Positions 1 through 11,600 of a DNA stretch of 64,000 bases are shown here, piece after piece; the first letter of the stretch is position 1, and each line of letters begins with the position of its first letter. The notes under the pieces were generated by a model. It was not told the origin of the DNA and did not search any database. It saw nothing but the letters and a program-made list of their open reading frames with translations. Made by a program: the position numbers and the translations under genes. This stretch comes from Mya arenaria (Eukaryota; Mollusca; Bivalvia; Myida; Myidae), in NCBI RefSeq assembly GCF_026914265.1, contig NC_069135.1:38769946-38833945 (forward strand), given 5' to 3'.

Positions 1-575
1 TATGATACACGCCTTATGCTAGCTATATATTATGCTTAACATGCCTAATACTAAACACGCCTTATGCTAGACATGCCTTATGCTAAACACGCCTTATGCT
101 AGACATGCCTTATGCTAAACACGCCTTATGCTAAACACGTCTTATGCTAGACATGCCTTATGCTAAACACGCCTTATGCTAGACATGACTTATGCTAAAC
201 ACGCCTTATTCTAGAAATGCCTTATGCTAGACGTGCCTTATGCTAGACACGCCTTATGCTAGACGTGCCTTATGCTAGACATGCCTTATGCTAGAAATGG
301 CTTATATGCTAAACACGTCTTATGCAAGACATTCCTTATACTAGACATATATGATGCTAATCACACCTTATGCTAAACACGCCTTATGATATACGCCCTA
401 TGATAGAGATGCCTGATGCTAAACACGCCTTATGATAGAAATACCTTATCCTAGACATGACTTATGCTTGAAATGCCCTATGCTAGACATGCCTTATGCT
501 AGAAATGGCTTATGCTAAACACGTCTTATGTTAGACATGCCTTATGCTAAACACACCTTAAGCTTATGCTATGCT
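1..575. repeat. 16-bp tandem satellite
   Basis: A short unit, GCCTTATGCTAGACAT alternating with GCCTTATGCTAAACAC, recurs about 35 times with point changes and occasional slips. The array is cut by the window edge, so its full length is unknown. No coding potential is seen. Confidence 0.95.
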
Positions 576-714
576 TATGCTACGCTTATGTTATTGATTG
601 TGTAAAAAATAAAGTGAGATGAAACATATTTTTCATGTTTTGTAATTGTAATTCACCTGATTTCATTCGTCACCTTTTATAATGAGAACTTTATGTAATG
701 TCACTGCAAACAAC

Positions 715-1000
715 GGCCGTTGGAGTGGTGAAAAATCCATACAAAGATAGACCTTAGTTTTTTATGTTCACGCTCGCTGTGACCTTTGACCTACTGACCT
801 CAAAGTCAATAGGGTTCATCTGCTGATCGTGACGAACATCTGTACCAGTATTGTCGACATAGCATTCTCTATCCATGAGAAAAGATTTTTGAGTTAAAGG
901 TCACCGTGAAGTTTGACCTCGAAATCAATATGGGCTGTCTGCTGGTCATGACCAACTTCCCTATCAAGTCAAATGGACTGTAGGTCAAGGCATATTATAA
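715..1000. repeat. Dispersed repeat rich in TGACCTTTGACCT motifs
   Basis: Sequence of the form 'gacctttgacctactgacc' followed by 'caaagtcaatagggttcatc' recurs here, at 2150-2530 and at 9530-9740. I recognise it as a common dispersed molluscan repeat type. No open reading frame fits it. Confidence 0.6.
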
Positions 1001-1289
1001 TTAAAAATCAGACAAACCAAAGACCAGATAGCTTTGAGATGACAGTGTCCGTCGTTCGCGTGACTGTCTGTACGCAGTTGCTTGTGAACATTTACTTATG
1101 CACCTGGGGTCAAAACTGACCACGCCACGATGTCCACTGTAGACTTATATAGGGAAATCTTTGAAAATCTTATTGAAACCGCTAGGCCCAGACCTTTGAT
1201 AATATGTATGAAGCATCATATAAAGTGGTCCCCTTCTAAATTTGTTTAAATTATGCCCCTGGTCTCAAAGCTCGCCCAGCCCCTTTTGA

Positions 1290-1975
1290 CCTACTTTTTT
1301 ACTATTGAATCTACAGCAAAGAAATTTGGAGCATGTGCACAGTTTTGAAAATAAATATCAATTTTGTGCTTGGACGCCACTGACTGTGACCTTTTGACAT
1401 GCTTTCTTAATTTTAAAACTATAGCAATGAAATTTGGACAATGTGTACAGTTTTGAAAACAAATATCAATGTTGATCGCGGATGACATTGACAAAGACTT
1501 TTTATCCTACTTGCTTATTTTTGCAGCTATCACAATGCCATTTTGACCATGTGTTCAATTTTGAAAACAAATATCAATGTTATCCTCGGATGACATTGAC
1601 TGCGACCTTTTGACCTATATTCTTATTTTTGAAGCTACAGCAATAAAATTCGGACCATGTGCACAGTTTTGAAAACAAATATCAATTGTGTCCTTGGAAG
1701 ACCTTGACTGCGGCCTTTTGACCTACCTTCCTTTTTTGAAACTACAACAATAAAATGTGGACCATCAGTTTGAATTTAATGTTGTTATAATTTTCAGTTT
1801 TAAACTTTTTGCTACTGAGCTTGTTTCTGTAGCTTTTGCATAAATATTGAAAACAAATAACAACGCGGTGCTTGTATGACTTGATTGTTACATTTTGGCC
1901 TACATTTTTGCTTTTGAATGACATTTCGACCATGTGTACAGTTTTGCAAACAAGTAATAATATTGACATTGTCAA
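1290..1975. repeat. About 108-bp tandem repeat, roughly six units
   Basis: The landmark 'ttttgaaaacaaatatcaat' returns near 1343, 1451, 1559 and 1667, a spacing of about 108 bp. Each unit also holds a 'gaccttttgacctac' stretch and 'gctacagcaataaaatt'. Later units are more diverged. Small minus-strand open frames here are by-products of the repeat. Confidence 0.8.
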
Positions 1976-2080
1976 GTGACCTTTCTCTGCTTTCTTATTT
2001 TTTAAGCTACAGTTGTCACCTGTGTTGCATAGAGATATAAAGGAGAAAACCTAAAGATATATTTTATGTAATATTGGAAA

Positions 2081-2580
2081 GTGGTAACAATGGTCAACAA
2101 CTTTTACTCAGGTAAGTGGTTTAGGGCCAAAATGACCCTCATCTTTGTGTTCGAGGTTTCCGTGACCTTTGACATACTTATCTCAAAGTCATCAGGACAA
2201 AGTCACCCTGCCAAGTTTGAGGACCGTAGGCCCAATCATTCTCTAGTTATCAATCGGACAAGTTGTTTGTGTTAAAGATCACCGCGACCTTTGGCCTACT
2301 GACCACAAAATCAATAGCGTTCATCTGTTGTCATGATTAACCTCTTTACCAAGTTTTGGGACTGTATGCCTAAACATTCTCTAGTTATTAATCGGACAAG
2401 CTTTTTTATGTCTAAGGTCATCAGGACTGTGTCTTGACCTACTGACCTCAAAGTCAATAAGGGTCATCACCAAACTGCCTACCAAGTTTGAGGCACTTCG
2501 GCCAAGTTATCAGTCGGAAATGAGTTGGTATACCAACCGACGGACATGTGCGAAGCAATATTCCGTCGCTCCTTAGATGA
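2081..2580. repeat. Second block of the TGACCTTTGACCT-type dispersed repeat
   Basis: Two or three imperfect copies of 'gaccgtaggcccaatcattc' and 'tgacctactgacctcaaagt' blocks, related to 715-1000 and 9530-9740. The block ends near 'ccgacggacatgtgcgaagc', a typical tail of such elements. From about 2600 to 3330 I see only AT-rich sequence without a gene. Confidence 0.6.
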
Positions 2581-3336
2581 TAGCACAAAAATGATTCATA
2601 TCGCCGATCCTGGTGATGCCAACATGACTATTACTTGTTTACTTGTCCCAGTGCTAACAGGTTGTCTTGTTCATTTGACCTTATGACCGACTTACTGGCC
2701 AGGGCTGACCTAGACATGACCAAAAATCAAACATGGACATGCTTTTAAAGAGAAAAAACATTTTTGAAGACCATGACGTTGCATTTTAAGAGATAATATC
2801 TAAGGGCAGTTTTATGATAGCCACTTTAACAACTGTGGAAAACCAATGTAAGCAAGGATGTATTTTTTTTTTATTTTAAATAAGAAAATTGTATAACAAG
2901 AAGCCAACAATGGTACATTAACTACAACCTAAAATGTCAATCGATACAAAAATAGATGCTGATGCTGGCCATTTCTTTTTACAAAATTAAAAGGGGCATA
3001 ACTCTACTATAATTAAAGTATTTATTGTTGTGTATCATGTGTTTAAAGTATATAACATTTTTTTAATTTTTAAAATCATGGTCAATGTCGAACTATTTGG
3101 CACTTTGCAAACATAAACCCCAGCTAATAACAAAGACAACACCATTTATTCAATCACCTGACAAGGTAAGAATGAAAACAAATTCTCTTAACGTTGTTTT
3201 CTTGGCTAATTGCACACACTCTTCAAGTTCATCTATAATATCAGTTTGTTTCCAATAATGTGCAGTATATCTAGAACAATGTGCACAGAGATAAAAGGTA
3301 CATTTATGTTGAAACTACAATGCATACGAATGGTCA

Positions 3337-3441
3337 AAAGTCTTGTCCGGTCTACAAAAACTACAATATCCAAAAGTCTTGTCCGGTCTACAAAAACTAC
3401 AATCTCCAAAAGTCTTGTCCGGTCTACAAAAACTACAATAT
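3337..3441. repeat. 36-bp tandem repeat, three copies
   Basis: The unit begins 'aaaagtcttgtccggtctac' and is present three times with almost no change. It stays open in two forward frames only because 36 is divisible by three. No gene is supported. Confidence 0.9.
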
Positions 3442-4426
3442 CTGTTTTGTTTTATATCGCACACTCATAAATTTGGTATCGATGGAGAGGACCTTAATTA
3501 AAATTAAATGCATTCAATGAAAATAGAATTTTGGAGTTTGAGCCAGTACTGCCGGTACAGTAATGTGTTGAAAATTGGCATTGAGGATTTGCAAGGCACA
3601 AATGAAACCCATACCGGACATGACTTTTGGCCATTAGTATAGTTTCATTGACATACAAAAGAAACTTGATGAAGATCATTATTTTGTTTTCTTATTTTTA
3701 TTCAATATAAAATATGTTCAAATAAAAACATGCAAAACAATCATATATAAACTATTAGCAGCATAACAAAAATAAAATAATTAAAATCATGGTAATGTTA
3801 ATAACAACAATTAAAAAGAACAAAGGGGCAAATGCTTGTCTGTCTTGTTTCATTTTCAGTCATAAAAGGGAAATAAATCTACAATAATTCAAGACAGAGT
3901 TGAGGGCTTTGTCATAATTTGTGGTTTTGTTTCTGGCAGGATGTGTATCCACTGGAATATATATTGGTTTTTGAATGCTGAAGCTGAGGACAATGACTGG
4001 AAGGCAATAACAATACCTCAATCATATAATATGTTGATTAATACTGTGTAACCTTTGTGGTAGATATTAACACTGCATCTTCCGTTCCTTCAAAGAACAG
4101 TCTTTTGGCAATTGTGAATATTTTCAAATGAACGCTAAATCTTCTGATATATTCAAATCGTGAATCATTGCGTATTAATATAAGTAGCATACTATTGTTT
4201 TGATTCTTTAGCAGACCGCGACATTTTTTATCAACATACTGAATTGAAGTGTTAATTTATTATTTGTTAAATGTACTCGTATTGTTGTCATTAGCAATTT
4301 TACTTTCAGAACTGATTTTATTTGATCACAGGTTAGAGAGTTTACTGTAAGGTTTTCATAAATAAAATAACATATGTTATTAACAATTCTGGACAAAAAT
4401 AATGAATATTGGTGTAAATATAAGAA

Positions 4427-4572
4427 TTGAATTGTGTGATTGATGTCATTATCGGGGATATCAACGCAGTAAGGCTGGTTAAAATTTTCCTTATGTCCTT
4501 CGGACTCCACACGCTTTAACCAGCCCAACTGCGTTCATACCCCAATAATGACATCAATCACGCAATTCATTC
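4427..4572. mobile_element. Short inverted-repeat MITE of about 145 bp
   Basis: The left arm 'gattgatgtcattatcgggg' ... 'gcagtaaggctggtt' is matched by the right arm 'aaccagcccaactgcgttca' ... 'caataatgacatcaatc' in inverted orientation, so the whole element can fold into a hairpin. Single-arm relatives lie at 39575-39655 and 42930-42998, which shows it is a family. Non-autonomous; no coding capacity. Confidence 0.85.
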
Positions 4573-4679
4573 CTTAAATGAATTGACTTTTGATATAAAT
4601 ATATGAAAACAAACCAAAGTTAATGAAAGAAAAGCAATCTATGACTATGGCTATAGTCTGGTTAAATGTATAGGTTATA

Positions 4680-4860
4680 ACACACTCATTAAGTTGTCCC
4701 GGGTGCGATTCCTGACCTGGGCATATGTGAGTTTGGTTTGGTGGCCACCAAGCTGGACAACAAGCCGGGTAAGTTTCCCCCACACAACACCAGACCATCA
4801 TATTGTGCAAAGTCATGCTGAGAGTGACTTAGCATAAGTTAATATCAATTTATTCACAAT
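4680..4860 (+). mobile_element. SINE remnant, family shared with 38765-38995
   Basis: The central block 'gagtttggtttggtggccac' followed by 'tttcccccacacaacac' and 'gagagtgacttagcataa' matches 38765-38995 in order and orientation. The degraded head 'ggtgcgattcctgacc' resembles a tRNA B box, as expected for a tRNA-derived SINE. Confidence 0.7.
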
Positions 4861-5032
4861 CATTGTAAAACAAAATGCAGATAGATTAAATAACAAACAT
4901 TGACATAAGTACGGCTACAGTTGAGTCAAAAAGAAACATTAAAAATAATATAACAAAGGGAAGCACTTTCTTTGAAAGGAATGTAGTGTATATTGCATTC
5001 AAAAATTCACATAACAAATCGCTTAAGCATTA

Positions 5033-5922
5033 TCATACAAGCCATATCCCCCAGTGGGGGGAGGAAAAATCCTCCAGAATTTTGATCCATAATCCGGTCT
5101 CCCCTGTATTTTTTTTTAAAAATCAGAAAACTTTACAATAGGCAATAATGACAAAGTAAAAACACAGTCTGTGAGTGAAACTGAATGTAAACAAACAACT
5201 CCAAATGGGAGAAAATGACCATTAGTTACAATGATTGTTTTTGCTCTTTTTTTTACAAATAAATGCTTTAATGAAACATGATTATCAACTTTTCAATTGA
5301 CTAGAAGTGATTTATTAATTTGTAATATTCAGTGTGTGTATACCACGTGATAAATTGATCCCATAAATGCTACGTCTGAAGGCAATATTTTGATTTGAAA
5401 AAAGACTTTAAACAAAGATAACTTCACTATTTCTTCACCATTTTAAATGAAACATAGCGCAGTCTACGCCGCTTACGGAGCCCCACCTCCGGTCTTTCAC
5501 CAGAATTTGATTGCGAGTTTAGTTTCTTAAAACACTTCGATAAACCTTTTCACGATACGGCCGTCTGACGGAGCACTGTCAAAACATTTTTTGGAAACAG
5601 GTTTGTCGAAGTGTTTGATGAAACTAATGACCTCATCAAATTTCGGAAATATAAACAAATGAGGGGCTCTTTAAGCGGCATAGGCTGCCCTTTTGTTCAT
5701 TTAAAATGGTGGTGTAAATGAAAAGTTATCTTTGATTTAAGTGTTCATTTTAAGCTAAATGCTGCCTTCCGACATAGCATGTATGGGATCAATTTATCAC
5801 GTGGTATACACACACTGATATTGATCAAAGGAAACTTGCGCCTAAAATTATTTTGATATTTCGCAAACTTAGACCTGCAAAAAAACTCCCCTGGAATGGT
5901 CTCCAGAAGTATGGCCTGTATG
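5033..5922. mobile_element. Foldback element, probably nested in a second inverted-repeat element
   Basis: Positions 5334-5460 ('gtgtataccacgtgataaat' onward) are the inverted complement of 5690-5818, and the inner part (near 5465-5690) also folds on itself, so about 485 bp form one long hairpin. Outside it, 'catacaagccatatcc' at 5033 faces 'gtatggcctgtatg' at 5909, which suggests that the foldback sits inside an older element with its own inverted ends. The outer element is less certain than the inner one. Confidence 0.75.
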
Positions 5923-6344
5923 CAGTATCAATTTCAAAAACAACTCCACATCAAAAATGTAAATAACTGGCTAACATTCTTTCAAAGCTATCACATAAAC
6001 AAATACAAAAAGCACTAAAAAACAAACAATTTGTTGAGCAAACATTTACAACAAAGCTATATATTTAGAGCTATATATATATGAAGTTTATACAACCTTA
6101 TCACCAATATTAAATACATAGACATTTCTGTAAACAGTAGGAACTGGTAAAACACTTCAACATGATGACAATAAATTGTAAAGTAACTTTTGGTCTCTGA
6201 CAATTTACCTGTATTTTTCTTTTTTCTAGATTTTTAAAAAAAATATATATGTATCTTATAAAAATGAGAAACACACATAGATTTAAAACAAAAATAATGA
6301 TGTATAAAGAGTATAATTGCAGGTGTTATGCTATCAAATCATAC

Positions 6345-6500
6345 AAAATCTCAAGGGTGGGAGTGGTATAGGTGTCCCCATCTCACCCACCCACAAGGTT
6401 GTGGGTTCGAGCCCAACTAGGTGTACCTTCTTATGGCCTCTCGAAAAAGACACATTACACAGTACTGGTTTCTGTCCAGGAAACAGACTTGAGATTGATT
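6345..6500 (+). mobile_element. tRNA-derived SINE fragment
   Basis: The piece 'ggttgtgggttcgagccc' is a good polymerase III B box. It is followed by 'gcctctcgaaaaagacacat' and 'cagtactggtttctgtccag', which resemble the body of the SINE at 58500-58912. The 3' part is missing. From 6500 to 7750 I see no gene. Confidence 0.65.
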
Positions 6501-7754
6501 TTTTTCAGATTGTAGCTGTCTTTACAATTCAGCAAAAATAAATTAGTATAAAACCATAACAAATTCTGAACATTTTGCAAACCATATCCAGATGGTAAAT
6601 TAAAACATGAAATAATTTTTTTAAATAAAACAATTATGATAAAAATGTTGACATTTTTCGCTATCAAGCTGAAGTAATAAGAAGCATTTAAGAGGCAAAG
6701 CACAACCAGTAATTTATTTCTTAATTTAGAAATATTAACAAATACACTGGCCTGAAAAGGTTGAGATGGGCTTAAATATAAATCATAGGTATACATGTAA
6801 GTGATAACAAATATGCAGCTTGATCTATTTCTTCAAATACACATTAGACCCATTAATTATCATGAGTTTGATCATGTGGACCCCATACAAGAAAAATAAA
6901 CCGCCTAATTTCATCCATATCATGGCGTCTGGGCATTTCATGAGGAATAATTATTAAATTTCAAATGCAATGCAGCAATTTCATTGGCAAATAAAGTGGG
7001 GAAAACTGTGAATATATAATTAGGGATCTTCCCATTTCACTGAAACTGATATATGAGTGAACACTGGGTCAACAAGCAGACGTTTAAGTTGTGATGGCGT
7101 CACGGCGGGGTCATGCCATAATGATGCCAATGGGCGCAGGCAGACATTGATAAACTCAAATAAACAAAATACAAAAGTAGACGAGTCGACACACTGAATA
7201 TATCTATATATACACCTGGTGTAAACAGTTTCTGAATTCAGACTCAATACCCGAAATAACGTCTTTATTCTATTGCACCTTTACTTCAAGAAAAGCATTA
7301 ATGCTTTACTTTGCTCAATTATATTTCTATTTGGAAGTTTTGCTATTATTGACATGGTTGTGGTAAAAGAAATGGTATAAAGATTATTTATTGTTCCTTG
7401 TAAAAATGTCTTTTCAAATCTGAGTCTTGCATACTTTGATAAGATTTACCTTATGCGTTTTTTCTTTATTCAGGACTGTTGGGATAAGAGTGAGGTTTGT
7501 GCACATAAACTGGTTTAAACCCCCAGTAAATTTACAGATAATGTTATTGCACATTAACTTTTTATGAATATCAGGTCAACATCACCTAACACTGAATTTA
7601 AAAAAAATAAAAAAACCAATGTTATTTTTATTCCAAAGAGTTCAAATGGCCAATTCTGCGTCATCTTTGTTGAACCATTTGCAATCTTTGGTAAATTAGC
7701 ATTGCACTATGTTCTCAATTTGTGATCCAATCGATTCTGGAATTATTATGAATA

Positions 7755-8077
7755 TTAAAGCTGCACTCTCACAGATTGACAGTTTAATTTATTTTTTTTG
7801 CCTCAGAATTGGGTGACTTTGGCATCGATTTCTTCAGTCTTGCATTATAACTCACAATAGAACAATTGTTTGAAACAGTGCCGAAAAGTTTATTTTTCAT
7901 AACCCTTTTAGCCATTAAGCATCAATTTGGAACATTTATATGAACACTGAGATCTGATATTTTGTCAGCAGTCCAACATCACTGGTTTCAACACATTTAC
8001 ACAAAAAATGGTTAATTCTGAGAAGAAAGAATGAAAAAAACTTTCAAAATAATCAATATGTGAGAGTGCAGCTTTAA
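7755..8077. mobile_element. MITE with TTAAAGCTGCACTCTCACA ends, beside the ankyrin gene stop
   Basis: Terminal inverted repeats TTAAAGCTGCACTCTCACA and TGTGAGAGTGCAGCTTTAA bound about 320 bp. Two more copies lie at 12771-13133 and 41811-42176. This copy begins about 70 bp beyond the stop of the minus-strand ankyrin gene and so probably lies in its 3' untranslated region. On the minus strand it holds AATAAA at 7788-7793. Confidence 0.9.
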
Positions 8078-8144
8078 AGCCTTGTGAAAATGAACAGATC
8101 AACAGCCCAAAGATATCCAGCCACGTGTGCTAGTGCATCAAGGG

Positions 8145-8600
8145 TCATTCCTGGACAGGATCCAGAGATGCGGATAAATCATTCAGCATAGCTTCCATAT
8201 CATCAAATGCCAATGCTACACTGTCCCTCAAACCTGCCTTTGGTTCTGGAAAAGATTCAAGTAAGTTATTTCAATATGCAACTGAAACCTTATGTGAAAC
8301 TGACCATGCCATCAACCATTGTCTGTTCTTTCTTCAGATGAAAAAGGGACCTAACCCAGTAATTATTAAAACCAGAGTTATGGACCTTGCTGTACATGTA
8401 CGTATTGTCTCTGGCATCATGCGTACCAAGTTTCATTGAAATATCTTGTACACTTGTTTAGTTATGGTCACAGTTATAAATACCCATGACATCAAGGCTA
8501 GGACAAAACCTCAACTTACTTTCATTGAAAAACAGATGACCTCAATATATAAGTATTAGCCCATGTAACTAGGAGGGGGGGGGTGGTGGGGGGGGATTCT

Positions 8601-8645
<45 letters not shown>

Positions 8646-11600
8646 TATGCTCCAGCGTGATAAGTTTAACACCAAAATGCATGCAGGAGCCATTTTTCAA
8701 AACTATGTCCAGGACCAGGGTACTGTGTTAAAGAGGGACTACAAACATTTCATGATTTGCATCTTAAAGACACTTGAAATTTTTTATGTTTTTCTATTTG
8801 AAACTCGGTTGTTTACAGAAATATGATTTATGACCAAAAAATAGTCATTGTCACAAGTTACTAGACTGTACAATGCATAAACTGATACATAAACAGTTTG
8901 ATATTTTTTTAATCAAATACGTAATCAATGGAACTTACTTATTTCAATAGGTTGAGGGGTGGACAAGGACACCCTAGGGTAGTCTACACATTGAACTTTC
9001 AATATATGGCTCCCAGCTGAAAATATAGCACTAGCCTCATAAACATTCATATACATTTATCAGAGGTAAAGTTAGCGTTACAGACAAACGCACATGCATA
9101 AAATCATTCAGGAACATGAGCAAGTTCAAAAGAAGGTTTTTAAGAAGAAATGTGTTGCCCCTTGATAGCTATCATGCATTATCATAATATTAAACAGAGA
9201 GTTATTAGATCAAAAGGGCGGGTGTGACATTGACCTTTCAATTTGAAAGTTTCAAATAGTAGCCCTAAAAACCCTCATAATAATCTACAGATGAAGGCAG
9301 TCTAAAATTGATGTTTTATGTAAAGTTAAATCATCGTCAAGTTATTGTGCAGAAAAAAGTTTTCATAAGCTTTTGACAGACCAAAGATTTAAGCTATGAC
9401 ATCTCTGCCCTACGGACTGCAAAAAAACAATAGGTGTCATTTTATGCAGGTCATTGCAAACCTGCCTACCAAGTTTGAGGTCTCTGGGGCTAATATTCTT
9501 CAGTCATTGGTTGAAAAAGAATTTTTTCAGCTCTAGGTTACCAGGACCTTGACCTTGACCTTTGACCTTAACATCAATAGGATCCACCTTCTGGTTATTA
9601 CCAACCTGCCTACTAAGATTGAGGTCAATGAGACATAGCAATCTTCATTTATTGATAGCAAACTAGCTTGAGGTTGCCTCGACCCTGACCTTCGACCCAC
9701 TGACCTCAAAATCAAAAGGGTTCATCTGCTGGTCATTACCAATCTCCTAACCGAGTTTGAGTCCTCATTCTTTAGTTCATGATTGGTAACAGTGGAGACA
9801 GACAGCTGATTATTAAATGCCGCCCTTTAGGGCATAAAAATAGGAAAAAGTAAGAGCCTAACAAAAAATTAGGGAAAAGTAAGGCCTGCTATAAAATGTT
9901 AAAAGTTTTCATAATTATTTAAAGTACATACGTGTGTCAATGACGATCCCAGAAAAAGTGGCTTTGGATGGCTCGGTCTCGGAGTTTGACAATAAAGTAA
10001 CCACTGACTTTCCTTTTATAGAAACACCTGGAAAAATTGAAAAATTCAGACATAAGTTTTATTTCAATTTCACTTTTTCGCAAAGATTAATTATCATTGT
10101 ATGTGCATGACCAATATTTTTTTATATTCTAGTTATTGCTCAATATTAAACATTTAAAACAATGCTGACAATGAAAATACAGTGGATGCCAACATGGCAA
10201 TGTTGCCAATAACAATAACAACAGACCAGATAGAAATTCACATTTTTCACATACTTCAATAACGAAAATCATTATAAAAAGAAACAAGAGTGCTGTAGAG
10301 TGCATGTCATCGCTTTTGGTAGATTTAATAGTAAAAAATCTGTGTACCAAGTTTGAACTTCTATAACAGTTCTTTGGCTATGACCCTGGATAAAGTTTTT
10401 GCATGATGTCACGCCCACAATGCCAACAACGACACCAATGCTATGATTGGAATATACCACCACTTTTGTTCTTTGGAAAACAGACAATGTAAAACTATGA
10501 TACCTCGGTCTGCAATCAGTTTTATTTGCGTTTTCACTCCGGGCAAGGACTTGATTCCAAAGTCTGGAATTACCACCCCTTGTCTGACTGATGTAAGCGG
10601 AGTTATGTCCCATGATAAGGAAGATGGATGGAACTCTAGAAATAAAACATAAAGAAAATTAAAGCAAGTGAAATTCTTTTGCCATATTTTAATAAACAGT
10701 TACTATGTACTAATATGAAAGATGAATAACCAAAATTTAGTTATTGCAGTTTTTATTAAATGGTTACTTATTTCAACTGAAATTGTATGTGAGTTTCCTT
10801 TTTTGTAATCTATCATAACCCAAACAGCTTGTTTGTTATATAATATTCAAAACCCCAAAACCCATTTTTTTCTACACTTAAAACTCTTTTAAACAATAAA
10901 AAAATATGGTGTCAAAATTCACAAAATTAATTGACACTGTGTATACATACAATAAAGTATATATAAATTTTACAAAATTTAAGTAATAAATGAACAGTCA
11001 TCAAAGACTTTTGAATACAAGAGCTGTCACAGTATGTGACAAATGCCCCCGATTGTGACATTGACCTATGAACAAGGTCAGTACATGAAAAGTTGATCTT
11101 GCCTTTACGTGTCAAATACATATGGCAAGTTATTTTAAATTGCCTCTAAACATAAAAAAACCCACCAATACTTGACAACCGACACTGTTATGTCCTTATA
11201 AGCAGCATTCCATTGTGAATAAACACTAAGTGTGACCTTGAACTTAGAGGTAGGGACATGGGTCTTGCACGTGACACGTCGTCTTGGTATGTCGAACACA
11301 TGTGGCAAGTCATTTAAAAATCTGTCCATACAAGAGAAAGTTACAGCCTGGACAAGACAACCTATACTCTATGTCCTATATGCAGCACTCCATTGTGAAT
11401 AAACACCCAAGTGTGACCTTGACCTTAGAGATAGGGACACGGGTCTGTCATGCGACACGTCGTCTTGGTATGTGGAACATATGTGGCAAGTTATTTTAAA
11501 ATCTGTCCATACAAGGGAAAGTTACAGCCCGGACACGACAACTTATACTCTATGTCCTTATATGCAGCACTCTGTTGTGAATAAACATCTAAGTGTGACC

